From: Bacteroides sp.
GTDB lineage: Bacteria > Bacteroidota > Bacteroidia > Bacteroidales > Muribaculaceae
DNA: 64,000 nucleotides
Direction of reading: 5' to 3'
NCBI GenBank assembly: GCA_014802425.1
Contig: JAAVCH010000047.1
Location: 1 to 64,000 of the forward strand
Positions 27,152 to 35,905 of this stretch are shown here, in pieces. The position numbers and the translations under genes were made by a program. Under the pieces are notes generated by a model, which saw nothing but the letters and a program-made list of their open reading frames with translations, was not told the origin of the DNA and did not search any database. Each line of letters opens with the position of its first letter. Within the stretch, counting starts at the first letter, position 1.

Positions 27152-28942
27152 ATGAAAAATATCCGAAACTTCTGTATTATCGCCCATATTGACCACGGAA
27201 AGTCAACCCTGGCCGACCGACTTCTTGAATACACCAACACCATCGCCGCCAAGGATATGGAGGCGCAGGTGCTCGATGACATGGACCTGGAGCGCGAGCG
27301 CGGCATCACCATCAAATCACATGCCATACAGATGAACTACAGGCAGGACGGCGAGGACTATGTGCTCAACCTGATCGACACCCCGGGACATGTGGACTTT
27401 TCATATGAGGTCTCCCGATCGATTGCCGCATGTGAGGGTGCACTCCTGATTGTGGACGCCACGCAGGGTATTCAGGCACAGACCATCTCCAACCTCTACA
27501 TGGCCATCGACAACGATCTTGAGATAATCCCGGTAATCAACAAGTGTGATCTCGAATCGGCCAATCCGGATGAAGTGGAGGATCAGATCGTAGACCTTCT
27601 TGGGTGCGACCGTAAGGACATCATCCGAGCTTCGGGAAAGACCGGCATGGGGGTGGATGAGGTGCTGAAAGCCATAGTGGAGCGGGTGCCCGCTCCAAAA
27701 GGCGACCCGCAGGCACCGCTACAGGCCCTCATATTTGACTCGGTATTCAATCCTTTCAGAGGCATTATCGCCTATTTCAAGATACTCAACGGTACACTCC
27801 GAACGGACGATTACGTAAAATTCGTGGCCACGGGAAAGGAATACCATGCCGATGAAATCGGAGTACTGAAACTCGATATGGTGCCTAAGAAAGAACTTTC
27901 CGCCGGCAATGTCGGATACATCATTTCAGGCATCAAGACATCGAAAGAGGTGAAGGTGGGCGATACCATCACACACGTCGCCACTCCCTGTAAGGAGGCC
28001 ATCGAAGGATTCGAGGAAGTTAAGCCGATGGTATTCGCCGGTGTATATCCGATTGATCCGGAAGATTTCGAGAATCTTCGGGCCTCTCTCGAAAAACTTC
28101 AGCTCAACGATGCCTCGCTTACCTTCCAGCCTGAGTCATCCGCAGCCCTGGGATTCGGCTTCCGCTGCGGCTTCCTCGGACTGCTGCATATGGAAATCGT
28201 GCAGGAGCGCCTTAGCCGTGAGTTCGGTATGGAGGTCATCACTACTGTGCCCAACGTAAGCTATCTCGTATTCGACAAGAAGGGAAATGCTCCGATTGAA
28301 GTGCACAATCCTTCCGGACTTCCCGAGCCTACCTTGATCGACCATATCGAGGAGCCGTATATCCGCGCCACTATCATTACGCAGGCAGACTACATCGGAC
28401 CCATAATGACTCTTTGTCTTGGCAAGCGCGGCGAGCTCGTGAAGCAGGAGTATATTTCAGGCAACCGAATGGAAATGACCTTTGACCTTCCCCTCGGAGA
28501 AATAGTGATAGACTTCTATGATAAACTCAAGTCCATCTCCAAGGGATATGCGTCGTTTGATTATCACCTCAACGGATTCCGGGAGTCGAAACTCGTGAAA
28601 CTCGATATTCTGCTCAACGGGGAGAGTGTCGACGCGCTGTCGACCCTCACCCATGCCGACAACGCAGTGAGATTCGGACGCCGCATGTGTGAGAAACTCA
28701 AGGAGCTGATACCGCGTCAACAGTTCGACATAGCGATCCAGGCGGCTATCGGAGCGAAAATAATAGCTCGCGAAACGATTAAAGCCGTGCGTAAGGACGT
28801 GACGGCGAAGTGCTACGGAGGTGACATCTCCCGAAAGCGCAAGCTGCTTGAAAAGCAGAAGGCCGGTAAGAAGCGCATGAAGCAGATAGGAAGTGTGGAA
28901 GTGCCCCAGAAGGCATTCCTAGCGGTGCTTAAGCTTGACTGA
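27152..28942 (+). CDS. lepA: Elongation factor 4 (LepA)
   Basis: 596 residues from [20 protein letters not shown]; the frame extends upstream to 27062 but without similarity. A translational GTPase acting on stalled or initiating ribosomes. G1 [10 protein letters not shown]2 region ERERGITI, G3 DTPGHVDF, G4 NKCDLE; domains follow in EF-G-like order, and the LepA-specific C-terminal domain has [20 protein letters not shown]. Full length for the family. Confidence 0.98.
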   Translation: MKNIRNFCIIAHIDHGKSTLADRLLEYTNTIAAKDMEAQVLDDMDLERERGITIKSHAIQMNYRQDGEDYVLNLIDTPGHVDFSYEVSRSIAACEGALLIVDATQGIQAQTISNLYMAIDNDLEIIPVINKCDLESANPDEVEDQIVDLLGCDRKDIIRASGKTGMGVDEVLKAIVERVPAPKGDPQAPLQALIFDSVFNPFRGIIAYFKILNGTLRTDDYVKFVATGKEYHADEIGVLKLDMVPKKELSAGNVGYIISGIKTSKEVKVGDTITHVATPCKEAIEGFEEVKPMVFAGVYPIDPEDFENLRASLEKLQLNDASLTFQPESSAALGFGFRCGFLGLLHMEIVQERLSREFGMEVITTVPNVSYLVFDKKGNAPIEVHNPSGLPEPTLIDHIEEPYIRATIITQADYIGPIMTLCLGKRGELVKQEYISGNRMEMTFDLPLGEIVIDFYDKLKSISKGYASFDYHLNGFRESKLVKLDILLNGESVDALSTLTHADNAVRFGRRMCEKLKELIPRQQFDIAIQAAIGAKIIARETIKAVRKDVTAKCYGGDISRKRKLLEKQKAGKKRMKQIGSVEVPQKAFLAVLKLD

Positions 28943-29013
28943 CAAAGCTGTGTCCGCATGCCGCAGAGTGAAATAAAAACCATAAAACTCACCCACCTAT
29001 AAAGTAAAGCGAT

Positions 29014-30366
29014 ATGTCAGAAGTGATGTATACAGCGCGCAAGACGCTGAAAAACCTCGCCAGCGGAGGCAATATGCTGATGATTGCCACGGCTCTGGCT
29101 CTACTCTTCGTCAATCTCCCGGCCACTCACGACCTGTACGCCTGGCTATGGACCAACGAAGTACGCCTGCAGATAGGCGATTTCAACCTTTTCTCCCATA
29201 TGGGACACCCCATGAGTCTGGCGGCCTTCATCAATGACGCCCTTATGGCAGTGTTCTTCTTCAGTGTCGGTCTTGAAATCAAGCGTGAGGTGCTTGTAGG
29301 GGAGCTCAGCTCTTTCCGTAAGGCCCTTCTGCCGATTATCGGTGCATGCGGAGGCATGATAGTGCCGGTGGTGATCTACTACGCTCTTGCCAACGGCACT
29401 GACTACCAGGGGGGCATGGCGATACCTATGGCTACGGATATCGCCTTCTCGCTCGGAGTGCTTTCCATGCTTGGCAAGCGGGTGCCTATCGGCCTTAAGA
29501 TATTCCTTACCACTCTCGCCGTGGTCGATGACATTGGCGGTATTCTGGTCATCGCGATCTTCTATACTTCGCAGATCGACTTCTCGATGCTTATCGCGGC
29601 GGCATGCATACTCGTCATCCTTGCCGTGTGCGGTGCATGGATGAAGATACAGTCGAAGATGTTCTATATCATTTTCGGACTGGCCGTATGGTTCCTCTTC
29701 CTCAACGCAGGCATCCATCCCACTATCGCCGGAGTACTTGTGGCATTCTGTGTGCCGGCTGTGCCTGTTAACGCACCGGCCGGCTTCATCAAGACCATCC
29801 GAGAGAACATATCCCACTTCGCCGCCGACGAGGAGGTTGACCTCGAAAGCCGCACGCTTCTCGGACATAAGCAGATGGACTGGCTCAAGCGCATCGAATC
29901 GGCTTCGGATAAGGTCATCTCTCCCTTGCAGGATCTTGAAGACACCCTTCATCCGCTGGTGAATTATTTTATCCTTCCGCTCTTCGCCTTCGCTAACGCG
30001 GGAATATGGTTCAACGGCATGACCCTTGCCGACGCCTATGCCGGAGTCAGCCTTTCGATAATCTGCGGTCTTGTACTCGGTAAGTTCCTTGGTATATTCT
30101 CGTTCTCGTGGCTTTTCATCAAGACGAAGGTCGTGCCTATGCCCGAAGGGGGCAATTGGCCCAGGATGGCCGCTGTCTCGATGCTGGGAGGCATCGGATT
30201 CACTGTGTCCATCTTTATCGCCACCCTTAGCTTCCCGGAAGGGTCAAAGCTGCTCAACGACTCTAAGCTCGGTATCCTGCTCGGCTCGATAATCGCCGGT
30301 ATCCTCGGCTACCTTATGCTGAAGTGGACTCTCCCTAAGGAGCCTCAGGACCAGGGCGAGGAATAA
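29014..30366 (+). CDS. nhaA: Na+/H+ antiporter NhaA
   Basis: 450-residue inner-membrane protein with 11-12 hydrophobic segments. It exports Na+ in exchange for H+. The transport site VVDDIGGILVIAIFY near residue 170 keeps the tandem Asp that correspond to Asp163/Asp164 of E. coli NhaA; other marks are FFFSVGLEIKREVL, PMATDIAFSLG, NAGIHPTIAGVLVAF and GGIGFTVSIFIATLSF. A charged cytosolic insert (about 265-310, including EEVDLESRTLL) separates the halves, as in other longer NhaA. Monocistronic as far as seen; follows lepA by 71 bases. Confidence 0.97.
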   Translation: MSEVMYTARKTLKNLASGGNMLMIATALALLFVNLPATHDLYAWLWTNEVRLQIGDFNLFSHMGHPMSLAAFINDALMAVFFFSVGLEIKREVLVGELSSFRKALLPIIGACGGMIVPVVIYYALANGTDYQGGMAIPMATDIAFSLGVLSMLGKRVPIGLKIFLTTLAVVDDIGGILVIAIFYTSQIDFSMLIAAACILVILAVCGAWMKIQSKMFYIIFGLAVWFLFLNAGIHPTIAGVLVAFCVPAVPVNAPAGFIKTIRENISHFAADEEVDLESRTLLGHKQMDWLKRIESASDKVISPLQDLEDTLHPLVNYFILPLFAFANAGIWFNGMTLADAYAGVSLSIICGLVLGKFLGIFSFSWLFIKTKVVPMPEGGNWPRMAAVSMLGGIGFTVSIFIATLSFPEGSKLLNDSKLGILLGSIIAGILGYLMLKWTLPKEPQDQGEE

Positions 30367-30445
30367 GGCTCACCGAAGAGCGAGTGATGCGAATGGCTCG
30401 CACGGACTGTAGGTAAAACACCTCTTCTCTAACAATAATGCAAGT

Positions 30446-31996
30446 ATGATAAACAACAGATATAGTAAAGTCGGAGCCATCACCCTCGGGGTGACGGCTC
30501 TGACTGCTTTAAGCGGATACCCCTATACGATGGAGGAAATACGTGAGGCCCTTGATGTCGGGCATTATGCGGAGGCGGCGCGTATGGTGGAAGCCGAACT
30601 GGCGGACGGATCGACTGAAAACACAGGCGAACTCTATGAGGCCATAGGGGAGGCCAAGTACAATATACCGGGGATGCGACGGGAATCTGTGCTTGCTTTC
30701 ACGGAAGCATCGTCAAAAGGGGTGGCCGACGCGTTCCTTTATCTCGGACGGTTGGCCATGCTTGATTACGATTTCCAGAAAGCCCAACAGATGTTCGGCA
30801 AGTACAAAGCCCAGAAACAGAAGAGCCGCAAACCTCTGGATTCTGAATTCGAGTATGATGAAGCCGACCTTAAGGAAGCCATACTGCAATTCGGGCGTCA
30901 GCAGGACATAGTTGTGATAGATGCGGTGAAAGTGCCGTTGAAGGAATTCTACAAGCATCTGCGGCTTCCGCTTTCAGCAGGCAGGGTAGTGGAGCCGATG
31001 TCACTGCCCATAGATGCCGACGATGAAGATCTCGGACCATCGGCCTTCATTACCGAATCGGGCGATGAGATGATGTGGAGCGCTGTCAATGACTCAACGG
31101 GGTTGTACCGTCTGACCGAGGCTACGCTTCTGATGGACGGCACGCTTTCCGACCCCCGCGAACTCCCTGACTTCCTTGGAGAGGACGGCGATGCCATAAA
31201 TCCGTTCCTTTCCGCTGACGGCACTACATTGTACTTTGCCTCCAACGGCTCCGGTACGATGGGGGGCTACGACATCTTTATAGCTTCACGCGATCCGCTG
31301 ACGGGGGAATACCTGCAGCCGGTAAATGCAGGCATACCCTTCAATTCATCGGCTGACGACTATGTCCTTGCCATAGATGAGGAAAACGGAGTGGGATGGT
31401 GGGCTACAGACAGGCATTTCCTTCCTGACGGCATGATAACCCTGTACGTCTACGAATTACCTGAGACACGCGTCAACCTTATGGCTGATGACGATGAAAA
31501 ACGTCTTCGGGCCCGACTTGACGACATCCGGCTTACCTGGACATCTCCTGAAGATGAAGAGGGGGCAGATGGTGACGGGGATGAGGATGGCACGGCGGAT
31601 GACGAGACGGCTGACGAAGATGCTGAACCATCCCCCGGGACAAGAAAGGATGAGGCCTATTATAAGAATCTTGCGGCTGAAATACGCAGGATTCAGCCCG
31701 GTCAGCAACCCCGACGCCATGACTGCGAGATTCCCCTCGGAAAAGGAAGGTACATCTATTCGGCCGACGACGTCGAGACCGCGGCCCAGAAAAAGATTGT
31801 GGATGAATATGTGGCGGCCCGGAAAAAGTACGACACTGATATGGTGCGCCTTCGGGAGATGCGTCTTGACTTCGCGCGTCAGGGAAGCCGGGCCATGACC
31901 CGGGAAATCGACGAACTTGAGCAGAGTGTCGACAGGCAGCGGACATTGCTTACCGGCATCCTCTCCTCACTTTATCGCTCGCTGGGGGCAAAATAA
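30446..31996 (+). CDS. TPR / PD40 beta-propeller protein of unknown function
   Basis: 516 residues. An N-terminal hydrophobic segment (about 9-25) may be a signal peptide. Residues 28-130 look like helical TPR-type repeats (EEIREALDVGHYAEAARMV, ...LGRLAMLDYDFQKAQQMF). From about 205 there are PD40 (WD40-like) blades, clearest in DGTTLYFASNGSGTMGGYDI near 255-275. A very acidic linker occupies about 367-399, then a basic helical/coiled tail. PD40 repeats with TPR occur in envelope proteins of Bacteroidetes, often with an OmpA domain, which is absent here. Function unknown; periplasmic or envelope location inferred. Confidence 0.7.
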   Translation: MINNRYSKVGAITLGVTALTALSGYPYTMEEIREALDVGHYAEAARMVEAELADGSTENTGELYEAIGEAKYNIPGMRRESVLAFTEASSKGVADAFLYLGRLAMLDYDFQKAQQMFGKYKAQKQKSRKPLDSEFEYDEADLKEAILQFGRQQDIVVIDAVKVPLKEFYKHLRLPLSAGRVVEPMSLPIDADDEDLGPSAFITESGDEMMWSAVNDSTGLYRLTEATLLMDGTLSDPRELPDFLGEDGDAINPFLSADGTTLYFASNGSGTMGGYDIFIASRDPLTGEYLQPVNAGIPFNSSADDYVLAIDEENGVGWWATDRHFLPDGMITLYVYELPETRVNLMADDDEKRLRARLDDIRLTWTSPEDEEGADGDGDEDGTADDETADEDAEPSPGTRKDEAYYKNLAAEIRRIQPGQQPRRHDCEIPLGKGRYIYSADDVETAAQKKIVDEYVAARKKYDTDMVRLREMRLDFARQGSRAMTREIDELEQSVDRQRTLLTGILSSLYRSLGAK

Positions 31997-32032
31997 ATTA
32001 GAATTATATAATTTAATATAAGGGATTTTTAT

Positions 32033-32040
32033 TAATTTTG
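32033..32040 (+). promoter_or_regulatory. Candidate -7 box for the etfB-etfA-ACAD operon
   Basis: TAATTTTG, exact TAnnTTTG match, about 100 bases before the etfB ATG, in a strongly AT-rich stretch. No clear TTTG box. Confidence 0.45.
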
Positions 32041-32142
32041 CAGATATTAGCGTTCATGCCCCTCGCCCTCAACAGGGGACCGGGCAGGATGAGGGACGCT
32101 GTAATACTGCAAAAACAACAACAATATAACAACAGTATCGAC

Positions 32143-33012
32143 ATGAGTTTAAATATCATCGTCCTGGCCAAGCAGGTACCCGATACGCGTAACGTGGGAA
32201 AAGACGCCATGAAGGCTGACGGCACAGTCAACCGCGCCGCACTGCCCGCCATCTTCAATCCTGAAGACCTCAACGCGTTGGAGCAGGCCTTGAAGCTGAA
32301 AGAAATGTATCCCGGTACTAAGGTGACGTTGCTCACCATGGGTCCCGCACGTGCTGCGGAGATTGTACGCGAAGGCCTTTATCGCGGCGCCGACAACGGA
32401 GTGGTGCTTTCCGACCGTGCTTTCGCCGGTTCGGATACACTTGCCACAAGTTATGCCCTGAGTGCCGCCGTAAAGAAAATCGGCGACTTCGACTTGATTC
32501 TCGGGGGTCGCCGGGCCATTGACGGCGACACAGCCCAGGTGGGTCCGCAGGTGGCTGAGAAGCTTGGTCTTCCGCAGGTGACATATGCCGAAGAAGTCTT
32601 AAAGGCAGAAGACGGAAAGGTCACTGTGAAGCGTCGCATCGAAAGCGGTGTCGAGACAGTGGAGGCTCCGTATCCCGTGGTGATTACTGTCAATGGATCG
32701 GCCGACGAATGCCGTCCGCGCAACGCCAAGGCGGTAATGAAATACAAGCGGGCCGCCGTGCCCAGCGAAGTCGGTGCCGACGAGGCCGCCAAGGAATTCG
32801 TAGAAGCGCGTCCGTACCTGAAAATCGGCGAATGGAACGCAGCTACGGTCGAGGCTGACCTTGAGCAGTGCGGTCTCGCAGGCTCTCCCACAAAGGTCAA
32901 AAGCATCGAGAACGTGGTGTTCACCGCCAAGGAAGCCCGCAAGGTAGAGAATACCGATGAAGCCCTTGAGGATCTCATTAAAGAACTGATTACGAACCAT
33001 ACCATCGGGTAA
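32143..33012 (+). CDS. etfB: Electron transfer flavoprotein, beta subunit
   Basis: 289 residues from MSLNIIVLAKQVPDTRNVG; the frame is open upstream to 32038 but without similarity. With EtfA it forms the FAD/AMP heterodimer that accepts electrons from acyl-CoA dehydrogenases. Marks: the KQVPDT start, IFNPEDLNALEQALKLKE, ILGGRRAIDGDTAQVGPQVA and GLPQVTYAEEV. The GDTAQVGP segment also occurs in ETFs tied to electron bifurcation in Firmicutes, but that does not prove bifurcation here. First of a three-gene operon. Confidence 0.95.
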   Translation: MSLNIIVLAKQVPDTRNVGKDAMKADGTVNRAALPAIFNPEDLNALEQALKLKEMYPGTKVTLLTMGPARAAEIVREGLYRGADNGVVLSDRAFAGSDTLATSYALSAAVKKIGDFDLILGGRRAIDGDTAQVGPQVAEKLGLPQVTYAEEVLKAEDGKVTVKRRIESGVETVEAPYPVVITVNGSADECRPRNAKAVMKYKRAAVPSEVGADEAAKEFVEARPYLKIGEWNAATVEADLEQCGLAGSPTKVKSIENVVFTAKEARKVENTDEALEDLIKELITNHTIG

Positions 33013-33032
33013 TATAATACTACTCCACGAAA

Positions 33033-34061
33033 ATGGCAGACAAGAATAACCTTATCGTATATTGCGAATACGAGGACGGCAAGATTGCTGACGTGAGCCT
33101 TGAACTCCTTACCAAGGGCCGCCAGCTTGCCGACAAACTTAGCATCAAGCTTGAGGCTGTAGTGGCCGGAGATGACCTTAAGGATATCGAGAAGCAGGTG
33201 TTCCCGTATGGTGTCGACACACTTTACAAAGTCGAGGACAAGCGCCTCTATCCCTATACCTCACTTCCTCATTCCTCGATACTCATCAACCTCTTCAAGG
33301 AGATTGAGCCGCGTATCGCCTTCATGGGCGCTACTTCAATCGGCCGTGACCTGGGACCGCGTGTGAGCTCGGCGCTGCACAGCGGTCTTACGGCAGACTG
33401 CACCTCGCTAGAAATCGGTGACTATACCGACGTCAAGACAGGAAAGGAATACAAGGACCTCCTGTACCAGATCCGTCCCGCATTCGGAGGCAACATCGTG
33501 GCTACGATTGTAAACCCCGATTGCCGTCCGCAGATGGCCACAGTGCGTGAGGGCGTGATGAAGAAAGAGGTGCGCGACGAGGACTACAAGGGAGAGGTCG
33601 TGGACCTCGATGTGGAGAAATACACCGATCCGACCGACTATGTAGTGGATATCATTGACCGTCATGTGGAGAAATCCAAGGTCAACCTCAAGGGTAGCCC
33701 GATTATCGTGGCCGGCGGTTATGGAGTAGGCAGCAAGGAAAACTTCGAGCTTCTCCAGAAACTTGCCGACACACTCGGCGGCGAACTCGGTGCCAGTCGT
33801 GCTGCTGTCGACGCAGGCTGGATCGACCATGACCGTCAGATTGGCCAGACCGGAGTGACGGTACGTCCGAAACTCTATATCGCATGTGGCATTTCAGGCC
33901 AGATCCAGCATATCGCAGGTATGCAGGACTCCTCCCTTATCATCGCCATCAATGAGGATCCCGACGCTCCGATCAATACGATCGCCGATATCGTCATCAC
34001 CGGCAAGATGGAAGACGTCGTGCCCAAACTCATCAAATATTACAAAAAGAATTCGAAGTAA
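33033..34061 (+). CDS. etfA: Electron transfer flavoprotein, alpha subunit
   Basis: 342 residues. N-terminal alpha/beta domain to about 200, then the FAD-binding C-terminal domain: VAGGYGVGSKENFELL, GASRAAVDAGW, IGQTGVTVRPKLYIACGISG and IQHIAGMQDSS with IIAINEDPDAPI. All expected FAD-contact motifs are present. It starts 20 bases after etfB and ends 9 bases before the acyl-CoA dehydrogenase gene, so the three products should be made together. Confidence 0.96.
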   Translation: MADKNNLIVYCEYEDGKIADVSLELLTKGRQLADKLSIKLEAVVAGDDLKDIEKQVFPYGVDTLYKVEDKRLYPYTSLPHSSILINLFKEIEPRIAFMGATSIGRDLGPRVSSALHSGLTADCTSLEIGDYTDVKTGKEYKDLLYQIRPAFGGNIVATIVNPDCRPQMATVREGVMKKEVRDEDYKGEVVDLDVEKYTDPTDYVVDIIDRHVEKSKVNLKGSPIIVAGGYGVGSKENFELLQKLADTLGGELGASRAAVDAGWIDHDRQIGQTGVTVRPKLYIACGISGQIQHIAGMQDSSLIIAINEDPDAPINTIADIVITGKMEDVVPKLIKYYKKNSK

Positions 34062-34070
34062 ATAAGCATC

Positions 34071-35777
34071 ATGGCTAATTTCTATACAGACAATCCGGCA
34101 CTTAAGCTTTATCTCACCCATCCGATGATGGAGAAGATCGTGGCTCTTAAGGAGCGCGACTATGCTGATGCCGACAAGTATGACTACGCACCGCGTGATT
34201 ATGCCGACGCTCAGGACAACTATGACCGCGTGCTGGAAATCGTAGGCGAGATCTGCGGTGATATCGTGGCTGAGAATGCCGAGGATGTCGACCATAACGG
34301 ACCCAAGGTGGAGAACAACCGCGTCACCTATGCCGAAGGCACTCAGAAGAATCTTGAGGCCACACGCAAGGCAGGCCTGATGGGCATGGCCATGCCCCGA
34401 CGCCTCGGCGGCCTCAATTTCCCCATCACTCCCTACATAATGGCCGCCGACATCGTAAGCCGTGCGGATGCAGGCTTCGAGAACCTTTGGGGTCTGCAGG
34501 ACTGTGCCGAGACTATCTATGAGTTTGCCGATGAAGACCAGAAGCAGCGTTATATCCCCCGTGTATGCGCCGGTGAGACAATGTCGATGGACCTCACGGA
34601 GCCCGATGCCGGCTCTGACCTTCAGAGCGTCATGCTCAAGGCCACTCAAAAGGAAGACGGCTCATGGGTGCTCAATGGAGTGAAACGCTTCATCACCAAC
34701 GGTGATGCCGACATTCACCTCGTGCTTGCACGTTCCGAGGAGGGATCGCATGACGGACGTGGCCTGTCGATGTTCATCTATGACAAGCGCAATGGGGGCG
34801 TCAACGTACGCCGCATAGAGAATAAGATGGGTATCAAGGGGAGCCCGACATGCGAACTTACCTATAAGGATGCTCCTGCCGAACTCGTAGGCAGCCGCAA
34901 GCTGGGCCTCATCAAATACGTGATGGCCCTCATGAACGGCGCGCGTCTCGGTATCGCCGCCCAGAGCGTGGGCCTCTCCGAAGTGGCCTACCGCGAGGCT
35001 CTGGCTTATGCCAAGGACCGCAAGCAGTTCGGCAAAGCCATAATCGAGTTCCCGGCTGTGGCTGAGATGATTTCCATGATGAAGGCCAAGCTCGATGCAA
35101 GCCGTACGCTTCTTTATGCCTGCGCACGTTACGTCGACATGTATAAGGTATATGACGATATCGCCAAGGAGCGTCCCCTCACGCTTGAGGAGAAGAAGGA
35201 GGCCAAGTACTATAATAAACTCGCCGATGCCTTCACTCCGCTTGCCAAGGGCATGACTTCCGAGTATGCCAATCAGAACGCCTACGATTGCATCCAAATT
35301 CATGGAGGATCGGGCTTCATGAAGGACTATGCCTGCGAGCGCATATACCGTGACGCCCGCATCACCAGCATCTATGAGGGCACGACACAGCTGCAGGTAG
35401 TGGCGGCCATCCGCCACGTCACTACCGGCACATACCTCAACAAGATCCGTGAGATGGAGGCCGAACAGGTCGTGCCTGAGGACGAGGCTGTAAAGAACAC
35501 GCTCGTGTTCATGACCCAGCAGTACGCCAACGCCGTGCAGAGCGTGACAGGTGTCAAGGATTCGGGCTATCAGGACTTCATGGCTCGCCGCCTTGTGGAG
35601 ATGGCCGGCAACATCATCATGGGCTATCTTCTTCTTGAAGACACCCAGCGTGATGAGAGCTTCCGCAAGAGTCTCCATGTCTACGTCAACTATGCCCAGG
35701 CCGAAGTGGCCAAGCATGCTGACTTTATAGGCAACTTCCGTCCGGAAGAAGTGGCGGACTATCTTATCAAAGAATAG
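34071..35777 (+). CDS. Acyl-CoA dehydrogenase family protein, long form
   Basis: 568 residues, about 180 more than short/medium-chain enzymes. FAD-dependent alpha-beta dehydrogenation of an acyl-CoA, with ETF as electron partner. Core motifs: GMAMPRRLGGLNFP, MSMDLTEPDAGSDLQSV, KRFITNGDADIHLVLAR, ARLGIAAQSVGLSEVAYREA, QIHGGSGFMKDYACERIYRD and IYEGTTQLQVVAAIRH, where Glu of YEG is the usual catalytic base. A C-terminal helical extension from about 460 is typical of the longer class. No other beta-oxidation gene is in the window, so the substrate is open. Its operon with etfBA suggests a dedicated electron route. Confidence 0.93.
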   Translation: MANFYTDNPALKLYLTHPMMEKIVALKERDYADADKYDYAPRDYADAQDNYDRVLEIVGEICGDIVAENAEDVDHNGPKVENNRVTYAEGTQKNLEATRKAGLMGMAMPRRLGGLNFPITPYIMAADIVSRADAGFENLWGLQDCAETIYEFADEDQKQRYIPRVCAGETMSMDLTEPDAGSDLQSVMLKATQKEDGSWVLNGVKRFITNGDADIHLVLARSEEGSHDGRGLSMFIYDKRNGGVNVRRIENKMGIKGSPTCELTYKDAPAELVGSRKLGLIKYVMALMNGARLGIAAQSVGLSEVAYREALAYAKDRKQFGKAIIEFPAVAEMISMMKAKLDASRTLLYACARYVDMYKVYDDIAKERPLTLEEKKEAKYYNKLADAFTPLAKGMTSEYANQNAYDCIQIHGGSGFMKDYACERIYRDARITSIYEGTTQLQVVAAIRHVTTGTYLNKIREMEAEQVVPEDEAVKNTLVFMTQQYANAVQSVTGVKDSGYQDFMARRLVEMAGNIIMGYLLLEDTQRDESFRKSLHVYVNYAQAEVAKHADFIGNFRPEEVADYLIKE

Positions 35778-35812
35778 TCTCTGCGGTTCCTGACAGGTAA
35801 AATATGATAAAT

Positions 35813-35856
35813 GCAATCGGATTTCATGGACGCCATGGGGTCCGATTGTGCTTTTT
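35813..35856 (+). terminator. Terminator of the etf-ACAD operon
   Basis: Outer stem 35814-35821 with 35841-35848, inner stem around 35824-35838, then five T at 35852-35856. Confidence 0.7.
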
Positions 35857-35905
35857 CCGGAAATGATTCTGTATTTCCGACGCGAATGAATTTAACTGCA
35901 ACAAC

